64,000 nucleotides of DNA from the NCBI RefSeq assembly GCF_011397635.1, contig NC_064767.1, positions 4,481,001 to 4,545,000 of the forward strand, in the 5' to 3' direction. Below are positions 9,254-20,400 of the stretch, in pieces. A program made the position numbers and the translations under genes. The stretch is from Epinephelus fuscoguttatus. Its lineage: Eukaryota > Chordata > Actinopteri > Perciformes > Serranidae. The stretch's first letter is position 1; each line of letters starts with the position of its first letter. Under the pieces are notes generated by a model, which was not told the DNA's origin, searched no databases, and worked only from the letters and a program-made list of their open reading frames with translations.

Positions 9254-12186
9254 CTAACTCAAGAAGAATGAAGTATAAGGTCCGGGAAACCCATAATGTG
9301 ATGTCCTCATAGCAGGACACAGGGTCTCAGGAGGATAAGGAAAGTACGTTCTGTAGCAGTACCAGCAGGGTTGTGGACCGGGTGCATGCAGATTTGTGCA
9401 GGGTGCATTAGGGGCCTGTTGGGGTGTGTGGAGCATCGAGGGACAAGGGACAGGAAGTGTGTGCAGAGGTGGTGGTGACCTTTGACACCGAGCTATGGGA
9501 GGAGAAAAGCATTGAGGTTGTTGTTGGTATGACAGCTGGTGTTGCTGCGATGTTAGTTGTGACCACTGTTGCCACAGTAACCCCGTCTGCTGCCACTGAA
9601 ACGGCTGTGGACGCTCCACACTGTTGATTCCTTCCTGCCCTTTTCCCTTGCTTTGCCCTGTTTTCTCCACCTCTTCCTCCTCCTCTCTCCCAGACAGCTG
9701 CTGTTTGACAATGTAGAAGGCGTTATCATTGTTGTCTTGTTTTTGGGACAACACCTGCAGGTGGAGGGTGGAGACGGCAGTGTGAGGGTGTGGCAGGAGG
9801 GACAGAGGGGTCAGGTGAGGAACAGGGGAATTCGGCAAGGAGGAAGAATTGATGAGTGGAGTCATTTTCTTGTTTTTAGCTTCCTGGATCTCCAACATCT
9901 CCCCTCCGTCACCATCTTTTCCTCCAGATTCAGCATTTATATTACGTATTTCTGAGAAAGCCAGCTCAGAGCAGCTAGAGCGAGACTCTGCCTCTGTCTC
10001 CCAGTCCGCCTCTGATCCAGAGTCTTCAGCTGAGGAGCTGGACTCACTGTCGTCCCCCCAGCGAAGGTTGTAGCAGTGGGTACAGCGAGACAGACTGAGG
10101 AATTCAGGGCCTGAAACGGACTGGACAGAGAGGGAAACAAGTTAGGCAGACAGTCAGTTAGTTGTGAAGACATGTCAGCGGTTAAATTATTTATGACTCT
10201 TTGTCTCTGGCTTCAGCATCACCGTGGCATGCTGAGCTGCATTAAGTCCTTGGACTAAAACAGCAGAATTGGTGGTTTATGTTTGTAAACATGCACGCTA
10301 ACCCCACATTCACTCTGATTTCACATTTTTCACTTTTTTTTTTTTAAGTCTAATTTTGAAATCTTTAATCTGACTCTTTTTCCTTGACTGCTGTAACACT
10401 GGAATTTCTCAATTATGGGATCAATAAAGGTGTATCTTATCTTATCTTATCTTATCTTATCTTATGTTTTCCCCCCTATATTTGTGTTTTTATGCCTCCG
10501 CGCCAGTGATAGCCGTGTTCCAGGATTAACTGATTATTTTTGGCAGTCATTAATCAAAGGACAAGATCAAGGTCACTGTGGCCTTGCGTTCGTCTCAATC
10601 TTGTGAATGCAATATCTCCAGAAACCTTGAAGGAATTTCCTCAAATGTGGCCCAATCATCTGCTTGGACTCAAGAATGAACTAATTAGAACATGGTGATC
10701 AAAGGTCAAGGTTACTGTGACCTTGCAACCAGATATCTCAGGAACACCTTGAGGGAACTTCCTCAACTTTGGCACAAACATCCATTTAGACTCACAAATT
10801 AACTGATTAAAATTTGTTGGTCAGTGCAACCTCACAATAGCTCAAGAATTCATACGCTAATTATGACAAATTTGACACAAATGTCTTATCGGATAAAATG
10901 ATGAAGTGGTCAAAGGTCACCTTCACTGTGACATCATAATGTTCTGCATAAAACACTATTCTGGCTATTACTTAACGTACATACACAATATCTCAGCGAC
11001 AGAAATGGAGACATTTGGTCAAATACCAATTTTGGTTGTCTACCTTCAAACTGTGCTAATTGTATAGATTGTCTGCCGCGAGGAAGATGTGTGTGAAGCA
11101 TCCATGCTTTCACAGACATGCTTATGGTCTTGCAACCCATTGCTACCTTTTTATAAAGCCTCGACCTCATCTGAGCGCTGTGGGGGGACACTCACACAAA
11201 CTACCCGAGCACAGAAAATTAGAAAATACAGGCAGAGGGTAGAGAAATACACAACCACACACTGAGAGTGGGACATAATGATTGAAGGGATTACCTCTGT
11301 ATGAGTCTACACATTGTTTTACAGGGAAAATCCTGCATAGTTTATCTTTAACTGCAGCTGTGTGAGATCAGAAAACGACCAGTGTCCTTCTGTTGATCTT
11401 GGCATCAGACTAGAGAACACTTCAGTGTGTTGTAGATCCGGCATAACTAGAATTAGTCTGGAGCCTCAGTTCAGTTTCTGTTTCCAAGAAGTGTCATCCT
11501 GGTGTAGACCGAATTGCCTCCAGACACAACTGGATAGACCAATAAGAGCAATGCAACGTGTCTGACCCGTGAGCGACAGCCAAATGTAAACAGACCCCAG
11601 TGCTGTTTCCTGCTGTAGTGTTAGCGACCGAACGAGCTCAACGACATGGCCCGACGCAAGTTTGACGCTGAATATATTGAACTGTGTGGACCGTAAACCA
11701 ATGACTTTGAATAAATCTGGACCCCGTGGCTGGAACAGTTGGTAACCACTGTTCTAGTTTATACTCGGCACAGATGTTCCTGTACATGATCCCAGTCACT
11801 TGGTTATATCTCTCTGTGTACACTGTCCTAGCCTGCATCTTACATGATATATATTTTTTATATTTTAGTGTGGTATTACTCCTTTTACTGAAGTAAATGA
11901 TCAGTATTCTTCTTCCATGACTGAATCGCTTCCTAAAACAATTCCAGTGAAACAGATAGAAAATTTAAAAGTCTAAATTTTCAGTACCAGATTTCCTCTT
12001 TGTGCCTAAACAGACGTTTCCTTTCTAATCTGCAGTGGAGAGATACTAACAGGAAGTTATCAGTGTGTCACTTCATGTGTTAATGGCTACCTTTGGTTGT
12101 GTCAGACTGTCTTCACTCTGGTCCTCAGCGGAGCCTCCGGACTCAACCTGCTCCATCTCCGTCTCTGCACTCATCCCTCCCTCCAT
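9254..12186 (-). CDS. unrecognised two-exon gene, 320-aa acidic/Pro-Gln-Tyr-rich protein
   Basis: Coding exons are 12186-12091 (96 nt) and 10120-9254 (867 nt including the stop), joined in phase 0. The donor is CCAAAG|GTAGCC and the acceptor is CTCTCTGTCCAG. A second possible acceptor 10 nt further in (CCGTTTCAG) would break the frame. The product begins MEGGMSAETEMEQVESGGSA. Exon 2 then encodes a cysteine pair (CTHCYNLRWGDD), a Ser/Glu/Asp-rich acidic tract, the helical-looking GEMLEIQEAKNKKM, a Pro/His-rich middle, FYIVKQQL, a Gln/Trp-rich stretch (QPFQWQQTGLLWQQWSQL) and a Cys/Tyr/Pro-rich tail (CWYCYRTYFPYP) ending HYGFPGPYTSFFLS. There is no signal peptide or membrane segment, so it is likely intracellular and largely disordered. 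The HYGFPGP tail recalls an aromatic/proline motif I associate with the N-terminus of Bucky ball-type germ-plasm proteins, but the position differs and this is only a hint. The single intron (12090-10121) is packed with repeats. Confidence 0.7.
10388..10465 (+). repeat. LINE 3' tail with (TATCT)n
   Basis: GGGATCAATAAAGGTGTATC followed by about six CTTAT/TATCT units is the usual 3' end of fish non-LTR retrotransposons and their SINEs. It lies in the intron of the 320-aa gene, antisense to it. Confidence 0.6.
10466..11190 (-). repeat. nuclear-receptor-motif tandem repeat family, copy 1
   Basis: Matches the copies at 48395-49200 and 61340-62225, but in the reverse orientation. It has degenerate units of roughly 130 bp containing AAGGTCAAGGTTACTGTGAC and AGATATCTCAGGAACACC, and the head segment encodes the same shadow frame seen in the other copies (for example SVKAWMLHTHLP). 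It is non-coding. It lies in the intron of the 320-aa gene. Confidence 0.6.
11583..11751 (+). mobile_element. hAT-like (CAGTGGTTCC) MITE, 5'-truncated copy
   Basis: The right end, GGTAACCACTG, and an internal frame ATGGCCCGACGCAAGTTTGA (MARRKFDAEYIELCGP) match the copies at 23022-23279 and 24090-25162. The short frame resembles the start of ZBED/SCAND3-type hAT transposases (inference). The left end is missing or decayed. Confidence 0.5.
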
Positions 12187-12198
12187 GCAACAGCTAAT
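12187..12198 (-). other. 5' UTR end of the coding first exon (320-aa gene)
   Basis: A strong acceptor (CTTCTCTTACTAACAG, minus strand) lies 12 bases before the ATG, so the first coding exon probably starts at 12198 and a separate untranslated exon lies upstream. A candidate donor, AACAA|GTAAGT, is at 13007/13006 and could end that exon. The upstream exon is inferred. Confidence 0.35.
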
Positions 12199-12457
12199 CT
12201 GTTAGTAAGAGAAGGAGTAAGAGAAACTTTTAAGTTTTATGAAGCACCTCTAAGACAAACAAAGAAACAAAAACACAGGAAGGCAGAAATAAAGGAGATA
12301 CAGTACCTCTTTCATTTGTACTTCTCAGCAACAATATTCAAACTGGTTATACTGGTCTTCTCAGTCAGGCCCCCAGTTTACTGCAGGTGTAAAGATCAAT
12401 ATTAAGTGATAGTTATGAACTCATTTGGTTGAGACACCAGCTGTTAAATCACAATAT

Positions 12458-12471
12458 CATGACTATATATA

Positions 12472-12538
<67 letters not shown>
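12458..12538. repeat. (TA)n microsatellite
   Basis: About 80 bp of AT/TA dinucleotides with a few G and C interruptions. Confidence 0.9.
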
Positions 12539-12540
<2 letters not shown>

Positions 12541-13191
12541 TTTTTTGTATTTATTCTAAAAAGTACTTTAAATATGTAGTGTTACTATCAGACAAATACT
12601 TTGCACGTGCAGCCTGCGGAGTGGATGTTTATCCAACATGTTCATGGAGTCATAACAACAAATCGATTAGTTGACTGACAGAAAAATAATCAACAACTAT
12701 TTTTATGATTTATCAATGGTTTTAGTCATTTTTGGTGAAAAAAAGAGAGCCAAATATTTTCTGTTTCCAGCTTCTGAAACTGAAGGATTTCTCTGTCATA
12801 TATGTCTGTAAATTGAATTTTTGCGATTTAAGGTGTCACACAGGAGCTTGGGAAGTTTGGATGGGCATTTTTCAATTTTTCAAACAATTAATCAATAATA
12901 AAAAGTATTTATTAGCTGCAGCTCTGAACAACTGTGACCCCATAATCTTAAGTCCGCCTAATGTCTGATATCTAATATGATATAAAATAAAACAAAGTGT
13001 ACTTACTTGTTGTTTTATTTTCTCCTCTCAGCTGCTGTCAGCTCCAGAGTGCAGCCTCTGACTTTGTGCTGATCTTTATTTGATCTTGTAAATGAGCATT
13101 CACGCAGGTGACGGTGTGTTTTGCCTTTCTGTGTGTTGTTGTGAAAATACACAGTGGGTCACATGTTATCCAGACATGTTAAGACAACAAA

Positions 13192-13213
13192 ACACACACA
13201 CACACACACACAC
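13192..13213. repeat. (CA)n microsatellite
   Basis: About eleven CA units. Confidence 0.85.
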
Positions 13214-13566
13214 TGTAAACACACAGCGGGATCATCCTCCAGGCTGCTCCACAAACACCCACCACCTGAAGATAACTCATCCTGACTCACTGTCAGCGCT
13301 GCAGCAGTGACCCTAACTTTAACTATGGGAGTTCAGCCATAAAGGGGCAGGACCTTATTTTGTTTATTTCATAAGTATGTTCATTTGTATTGTTTATTGT
13401 TTATTCTCCACACACTTATTTCATTTATTTTGCCTATAATCGATCAATTTAAATACATTCTATCTATATCTAATGCAGTAGTAAAAGTATAATATTCCCC
13501 TCTGAGATGTGGTGAAAGACAAAATGATAAAAAAAAAAAATAAATAAATAAAACAAAACATTAAAA

Positions 13567-13930
13567 ACGGGGCAGCATGGTGGTGTGGTGGTTAGCACTG
13601 TCGCCCCACAGCAAGAGGGTTGCTGGTTCGATCCCGGGCGTGGGAGCCCTTCTGTGTGGAGTTTGCATGTTCTCCCCATGTCGGCGTGGGTTTCCTCCAG
13701 GTGCTCCAGCTTCCTCCCACAGTCCAAAGACATGCAGGTTAACTGGTGACTCTAAATTGTCCGTAGGTGTGAATCTGAGCGTGAATGGTTGTCTGTCTCT
13801 ATGTGTCAGCCCTGTGATAGTCTGGCGACCTGTCCAGGGTGTACCCTGCCTCTCGCCCGATGTAGCTGGGATAGACTCCAGCCCCCCCGCGACCCTCAAG
13901 AGGATGAAGCGGTTAGAAGAAGAACGAAAA
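13567..13930 (+). mobile_element. tRNA-headed SINE, full length
   Basis: It begins GGGGCAGCATGGTGGTGTGG and has a pol III B-box (GGTTCGATCCC) about 55 bp in, with an A-box-like TGGTGTGGTGGTTAGCA. The body includes GCATGTTCTCCCCATGTCGG, CCTCCCACAGTCCAAAGACA and TCTGGCGACCTGTCCAGGGT, a very common teleost repeat body, and it ends AAGCGGTTAGAAGAAG. SINEs are copied by LINE enzymes and encode no protein; the open frames on both strands here are shadows. Confidence 0.8.
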
Positions 13931-13934
13931 CATT

Positions 13935-14870
13935 AAAAACCTTTAAAGTTGACTGAATGAGTTTTGCCTGTCAGCTGCTGGTTTCTGCTGTAATGTCGCC
14001 CTCTGGTGGACTGAAGCAGGAATTACAAGCAGAGCTGAAACACTGATACACACACACACACAAAAATTGAATTAATTTAATTCTATGCATTATTTTTTTT
14101 ACACTAAATCCCTTCATATCGTATGATATTTTATTTATGTAATAATATATATGTAACATTTTCCTCTGAGATGTGTAAAAGGACAAAATGTTTAAATAAT
14201 TAATAAGATAAAACCTTTTCAAAACCTTTAAAGTTGACTGAGTTTTACCTGTCAGCTGCTGGTTTCTGGACTGAAGCAGGAACTACAATCAGAACTGCGA
14301 CACTAATACACACATTAATTAATACATTTTAAATTAACTGTTTATACAATATACATAAAATAAAAGGATTCAGTATTTAAAACAATACTTTGAAATAACC
14401 TAATATAGCAGACTGACTGATTTTAGAGTAAAGTGAAGATAAACTAAATCCCCTTATTCATGTGTGTTGAATAACTCCTGGTAATTTGAAAATGAATTAA
14501 ACAGTCAGCACGTGACAAATTAATAATTGTTTACAACTCAATATCAGTAAATATGGCTGGCAAAAAAATACAAGTACAAACAGTACAAGGGCTTTAGTAT
14601 CTTAAAAAGGAATATATATATTTTTTTTTTAAAAAGTACACAGATATTTTTAAAAAATGGCTTTATTATTTAAAAAGGAATAAATTAAATAAAATAAAAG
14701 AGGGCAAACTACATGGATACATTTAGATTAAAATAGTAAAATACGATAAAAAAAAAAAAGTTTCAATGTGAGGTGGTTTATTGTGTGTATTAGTGTCGCA
14801 GCTCTGCTTGTAGTTCCTGCTGAGGTCCAGCAGAGGGCGACATTACACCAGACACCAGCAGCTGCAACAT
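13935..14870. repeat. direct plus inverted duplication (foldback repeat)
   Basis: A unit containing CCTTTAAAGTTGACTGA, GTCAGCTGCTGGTTTCTG and GGACTGAAGCAGGAA occurs at about 13935-14056 and again, directly repeated, at about 14214-14320. Its inverted copy (GTAGTTCCTGCTGAGGTCCA, then GCAGAGGGCGACATTACA) lies at about 14785-14870. The AT-rich spacer has no gene. Confidence 0.5.
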
Positions 14871-14879
14871 CACATTATA

Positions 14880-15540
14880 GTATAGAAGCTTTTAGTGTTG
14901 AAAAATGAATGTATAAAATTAAATTAATTTAATCTAAAAAAATAAATAAATAAATAACATGAAATTAACAATTTAATATTGGGAACATCTCATCTTTCAA
15001 AATGACGATCTTTATGCAACATAAATAAATAAGATGATTTAGTTACGTTTTTCAGCAGACTTTTTTGGCAATGCAGAACTGAATTTAACAATTTATACAG
15101 TAAACATGACAAAACAAAAATATTTTACAACCCTATATCAGTACAAAATTCATACAGATAAATACAGATCAGGGGCTTTAGTATTTTAATGAATGTATTA
15201 AAAAATTAAATTAAATTAAATATAAAGAAGGGATTAAGTATTCAAAAATAAATTCAACAAATTAAACAAAATGGTTTCCCTTGGGAAAGTAAGTATAAAA
15301 ATGTGTAATCTGTAAACATGGTTTAATTTATTATTTTTTTATGTTTGTATAATTTCATTTTTTTAACAGAATTGCTGTTAACAAAAATAAACAACTGTTA
15401 CATCAAAAAGTGAATAAATATAAGTTTTAAGAAACTTTTTTTTTGTATTGTAGGTTGGGGGTGTGCCAGAGGAGATTGGAGGGTCATCACTGACGTCACT
15501 AATGCGACACACCTGGGAGAGAGCAATGGTGGAAATGTTT
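14880..15540. other. no gene recognised
   Basis: AT-rich DNA with short (AAAT)n runs. A segment around GGGGCTTTAGTATTTTAAT at 15172-15190 is a diverged repeat of one at 14588-14606. Confidence 0.4.
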
Positions 15541-15599
15541 GGCGGCGCCACGCTCGGACTGTTCAAGCTGTTATTTTCTTAGACTGTGACAGTTTTGGA

Positions 15600-15714
15600 G
15601 CTCCGACATCCACTTTGTGTTGTCTTTGACTGAAGTAACTATAGTGTCCGCATCAGGAGGAGGAGAGGCAGCAGCAGGAACATGAGGGTGACAGTTCAGT
15701 CCTGTAGCTACAGG
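15600..15714 (+). other. possible orphan first exon
   Basis: ATGAGGGTGACAGTTCAGTC at 15682 runs in frame to a good donor (AGCTACAG|GTGAGT at 15714/15715). I found no second exon: joining it to the open block near 17868 gives an early stop. It could equally be a chance donor. Confidence 0.15.
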
Positions 15715-15719
15715 TGAGT

Positions 15720-17340
15720 CAGACCTGCACTCAGCAACATCACCACACCTGGGGACCGTTTCACAAAATTAGCAACTTGCAAGCTGCGGTTTGCAGCACG
15801 AGATCATTTCCTCTGATGTTTATTGTGTCATGTGTCACTGAGCCATCAACACAAACACCAAACACTGACAGAGCGCTGCAGGAGCTGGATCTGCAGTTTG
15901 CAGATAGTGATTTGTGAAACAGGCCTCAGGAGCTCAGGAGCTGTGCTCAGCATCTCTGGTCGCAGGGGTGTCAAACATACGGCCTGTGGGTCCAACCTGC
16001 CCCCCTGGATCACTCTGCACTCTGCACACCTTATATTGGTGCATCTATTAGTGTCCTACTTCATGCTGCCTCAGAGGCCTCTCCACTTGGACCAGAATAC
16101 ACACCTCTGTAATAACAATGAAAACTTTCTGTGGTCATATTTAGAGGTGTTAAACATGGTGCTGAATGTCGTCAATAAGCTGCTCAGTAGGTGACGAAAG
16201 AAAGAAATCGTGAAGGAGATCAAACCCTTTGATACTTTGGATACTGTGACGTCAGGAGCACTGTGATCAGTTAAACACATCGTCTCTATTACATTTACTT
16301 GACTCGACATGTAGCCTACATCACCAGTGTCATTAGACGCATGCATTATCATCATAATAATGTATGCATTTATATAGTGCTTGTACTTGTCCTACCAGGC
16401 TGGGCAGGCAGTGTGCCAAAATATGCAACCCCTGTCATAGTCAGTTCTTTCGCAGCTGAAGTTACAGTGCAAGACATGTTCTCTCAGACTGCCTAAATAT
16501 GTATCCCCGCTCTATAATGCCAAGTCTCTGCCATGACATCAAGTATTTTGTTTTGCACATACTTCAGATCAAGCCCAATACCCAAAATGAATAAAGGGAA
16601 GTTTCCTCCTCTCCAACAAAACCAATTATTTCTGCAGAAATTTGAATTTCTTTATCACTCTGTAATAGAGCAGGGTATCACTACTGATGTCCCGATTTGA
16701 TTCAGTCTCGATTTGATTCAGTTGATTCAGACAGTCTGTGTGTACTGGTTAAATGTCAAAAGTATTTTTTGTCTGAAAGCAGATGAGTAAAATTAAGACA
16801 TTATCATCAGAGGGCTGATCCATCAAAGACAACATGGTAGGATCCAGAGAACAGTCAGGATGACCTTTTGAGCTCTGCTGCAGTCCATGTTTCTGTCCTC
16901 TAGATGACGCTGTAGACTCATCTGGAAAAGGGGAATGAACCTCAGCATGTCTGCAGCCTGTAGAACAACAGCATCACACAGAGGAACAGCTGCAATAGCT
17001 GTTGTCCATAGCAAGAGGAAAGTTTCTCATTATTATCTCATCATCTCAAATCGCTGTGTGCAGTGATGAAAATGTGTTTGTTATAAATTATAGATTAAGA
17101 TCAACAGCAGGGACAGAGCGGGGAAGAAAAGAATAAAGTAATTTATTATTATTCTCATTAACTGTGCTCCAGAATAAATATCAACTGCGTACCTTGCTAA
17201 CTTGTAGTAAATGGCACAGCACCAAAACCCTTCTTAGTTTGTATGCGTGCTAAAGCTAAAGTGACCTGTGCTGTAATCTGCAGACAGATGCATCAGCTTG
17301 TCAGAAGTAGCTCTGATTATATTCACCTAGAAAGTTGAAG
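15720..17340. other. no gene recognised
   Basis: Intergenic. Short frames on both strands lack splice support and known motifs. Confidence 0.4.
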
Positions 17341-18150
17341 CTGGGGTAGGAAGCTTTATTTTAGTGTATTGGGACAAAAAACAGATGATAAAATTTGAAC
17401 ATATTTTAATTCAGGTGAGAGAAAACTAGACTCCTGCAGTTCTTCTTGGCCCTGTTTTCAGGTTTTTGAAAGTCTCGCTCTTGTCAGGAGACTTTGGCCA
17501 ATCACAGGTCATGTCAGACAGAGAGGGCGCTCCTACTGGCTGTTTCACAAATGCAGATGTGTGTGCACATCCCATTGGCGAAAGTCTGATTCAACGGGGG
17601 AGAGTCCTGCAGAGAAAGTTGCTGGCGTTCTAGCATTAGCAACAACTGCCCGTACTGTAGAGCAACCCAGAAAAAAGGCAACTCATCAAAAAGAGTCTAA
17701 GGGGCCGTGCACATGCTGCATCTTTGACTTTAGTTTAGCCCTCTGCTAACCGGAGCCAAAGACTCGTAGTTGCAGCTTCAAGTTAACATTTATGTAGCTA
17801 ACGTTAGCTAAAACCTTGAATCACAGTGTGTCCACTGCCACTACAGACTGCCTCGCCAGGAGGAGAGCAGGCAGCAGCTCTGGAGCCCCGGCCAGCGGCT
17901 GCAGCAACCCAGACTCTACTAGTGCAAACCGCAGCTCCAGCAGACCATGCAGCCCAGACTGCCCACCAGATCAGCAAACTTTCTGTTGCTGCCGTTACAC
18001 AGGTAAGACCTGACACTGCTGTGACACCCGGTGCTGGGGGTTGGTGCTGGCCAAATCTGTGCCTGCGGGTAACTCTGCAATGAAATGAAAATGAAATCAA
18101 TGTATGGGAAACACTGAGTTGCTGTATGATGCACACGCCATGACCCATGG
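17341..18150 (+). repeat. probable dispersed repeat with an open block
   Basis: The text (GGCCAATCACAG, AGAGAGGGCGCTCCTACTGG, GAGCAACCCAGAAAAAAGG, CGTTAGCTA) looks like a dispersed fish repeat. An acceptor-like CCACTACAG at 17847 and donor ACACAG|GTAAGA at 18002 frame an open 155-nt block whose phase-0 translation is Ala/Gln-rich (QTLLVQTAAPADHAAQTAHQ). I cannot tie this block to any other exon, so I treat it as repeat rather than gene. Confidence 0.35.
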
Positions 18151-18379
18151 TTGTCAGGTGGGAGGTTAGTTAGCCTAATTTAGCCGAATTTAGCCTGACT
18201 GTCTTTCATAAAGCAATAAGCATATATAATGACTTTAGTTGTTCTTTTATCTCAGACATGTTAGGATATTACATACCTTGACATTTTTCGGCAGAAAGGT
18301 CCGCCTTCCTCAGAAGTGTCAATTGGTGGTGGTTGTGATGCGTCTTTATCAGCTGATCTGTCAATCAGCTGATATTAGG

Positions 18380-18655
18380 GAGGCACCGTAAGTTTTGACA
18401 GGACAGTCACGCCACCTGCTGTCCGTCCGATGCTTCTCCAGGACGCTGCTCCAGGTGTGGGAGAGCATGTATGCCCCCTCGTCCCTGTTCATCGTCCCTG
18501 GGCCCCTCTTCCTTATTTCAATAGCCTCCCTGATCCAGCGTCAGTGTTTGTTGTCCTTGGTGTGTATGACTCTGGCCTTGTCCCAGTCCATAAGATGGTC
18601 TTCTCTTTTGCAGTGATCTGTTATGGCTGATTTGTAGGTTTCTTGTTGTGCCACA
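18380..18655 (-). pseudogene. Penelope-like/GIY-YIG retroelement C-terminal fragment
   Basis: The minus-strand translation reads YKSAITDHCKREDHLMDWDK, then ARVIHTKDNKH, one in-frame stop, then RWIREAIEIRKRGPGTMNRD and GAYMLSHTWSSVLEK. The sequence H-C-x(4)-H-x-(M/I)-DW followed by K-x-(K/W)-x-REAIEIRK and NRDEGxYxLSHTW is the tail of the GIY-YIG endonuclease region in Penelope-like and related fish retroelements (family knowledge). It is truncated at both ends and carries a stop, so it is dead. Confidence 0.6.
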
Positions 18656-18956
18656 TATGAAAGAGACTAATAAGTGAGGAGCTCGGACTTTCGGAGGGAG
18701 CTCGGAGTAGAGCTGCTGCTCCTTCGTGTTGAAAAGGGCCAGTTGAGGTGGTTCAGGCATCTGATCAGGATCCTCCTGGGCGCCTCCTGTTAGAGGTGTT
18801 GTGGGCACGTGCGACTGGCAGGAGGCCCCGGGACAGACCCAGAACACACTGGAGGGATTATATATCTCATCTGGCCTTGGAGGGATGTCTGGAGTACTTT
18901 GCTCAGCCTGTTGGCAGCCTGGTCTCGGATAAGCCTTTGAAAATGGATGGATGGAT
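18656..18956 (+). mobile_element. LINE 3' end (L2/Rex-like)
   Basis: The plus strand encodes the final residues of a reverse transcriptase polyprotein (GQLRWFRHLIRILLGAF, then ATGRRPRDRPRTHWRDYIS, in shifting frames). It ends in the short tandem tail GGATGGATGGATG, which is the hallmark 3' end of many fish LINEs. It abuts the Penelope-like fragment directly. Confidence 0.7.
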
Positions 18957-19234
18957 GAAAGAAACTAGTACCTGCTATGAAGTAAATCTCCTTTACAAAG
19001 GATAATAATTGGAATTGGACAGCGATACATACGTTTCCAAACAGGTTAATTAATGAACTTGTGACCAAGATCTTTTGTAGCCAAGATATTTCTTAAGTTT
19101 GAACGGAGCAACACAATTAACTAAGTTTGTGTAACTCAGAGGTGGATTGTGCGAGAAGCTGAAGCAGCACAGTCCTGTCACTTTGAACTCTTAGTCTGTT
19201 CATATGTCAGTTACTTGTATAAAAAAGCCTAGAC

Positions 19235-19236
<2 letters not shown>

Positions 19237-19282
<46 letters not shown>
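19237..19282. repeat. (CA)n microsatellite
   Basis: About 23 uninterrupted CA units. Confidence 0.95.
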
Positions 19283-19285
<3 letters not shown>

Positions 19286-19289
19286 GAGG

Positions 19290-20230
19290 TCTGAGCCGTT
19301 AACAGAAAAACATTCTCATGAGAAAGCTGATGTTTACCCTCCGGAAGCTATACAGCCTACTCTGTCTGTGGCTTTCACTACAACACACACACACTGAAGG
19401 GTGAAACGGCGTCTCTGCCATCTGTCTGTGCGATTCCCCTCCACACAGGAAGTGCTCTCGGGGTCACTGAGAGGTTGGAAAGGGCAGACAGACGTAAGGT
19501 CCAAAGGTCTCTCAGAGATCAGAAATGCAGAATGCACACACAGTTAATGCTGCTGTGAGGACTTGACTTCTTTGCAGTAACAGTTTAAAACGGTCAGTCG
19601 ATAAGGACAAATCTAATCGTCAACTTACTCTGTTGATAACAGATTGATGAGGTCATGCGTTTAGCCTTTGGCCCTCGTTACTGTTTTCTGATATTTTATA
19701 ATCTTGTATTCATACTTACTGCATCTTTCACACACATAACAGCACATACCTAAATGTACTTTCAGCTGACCTTTTATAAAAGTACAAAAAATAGACCGAG
19801 AGGCAAATTCAAATGTTTTCACATAAACAAAAGATGGAATAATGAAAAATAGGAGTAAAAAGAAAATAAGTAAAACAAACTCTTAAAGATGATTAAAACA
19901 AAAAAGAAAGAAAAAGATTAAAACATATTTTCTGTGTCTACTTTGGAGTTATACTGACTGCAATTCCCCAAAGCATGACTAACAGACTCTGAAAGTAATG
20001 CTTTGATTAAAAAATTCAGTTGAAGCCATGTTTAGCCTCAACAAGCCAACGTTATCTTACATTCACCCTCTGTGGGCTACAGGCACTATGAAGAACTCTT
20101 ACAGACTGCAGTACTATAGAAAGAGAAATGAATATGACCGTGTATTGTACTATATCAATAGATTTACATCTTTGAGACCAGCCGTATCTAGGGCTGTACT
20201 GAATACGTTAAATGTATGTTTAGGTTTAGG
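19290..20230. other. no gene recognised
   Basis: Intergenic DNA. The open frames are short and lack motifs or splice signals. Confidence 0.4.
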
Positions 20231-20234
20231 TTAA

Positions 20235-20400
20235 AAAAAAAAACACAAAAAGATCATATTTTGGCTTAAAATACCTGGTTTGGGGGTGAAAAGCTGCTGG
20301 AAACGGCAATGACTCACTAAACAACAACTGGTTTTGTTGTTTGTTGGTCTCAAACAGTGGTCTGCAGCTTGGCAGGTGTCAATTGCCACCACCACCTCCA
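20235..20400 (-). repeat. foldback MITE family B, internal fragment
   Basis: GATCATATTTTGGCTTAAAA and GTCTCAAACAGTGGTCTGCA match, in reverse complement, the interior of the copy at 3899-4312. The terminal arms are missing. Confidence 0.45.

Noticed and set aside
13620-13640. tRNA B-box-like GGTTCGATCCC as a real tRNA gene
   Set aside because: It is the head of a SINE; no cloverleaf or acceptor stem closes around it.
13561-13899. 112-119-codon frames on both strands
   Set aside because: They lie wholly within a tRNA-headed SINE body that is common in teleosts.
15682-15714. Possible first coding exon MRVTVQSCSY
   Set aside because: Joining to the only nearby candidate exon gives a premature stop; listed only as a weak orphan.
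17826-18083. Ala/Gln-rich open block with acceptor- and donor-like edges
   Set aside because: No partner exon fits in phase, and the surrounding text looks like a dispersed repeat; kept only as a repeat with an open block.
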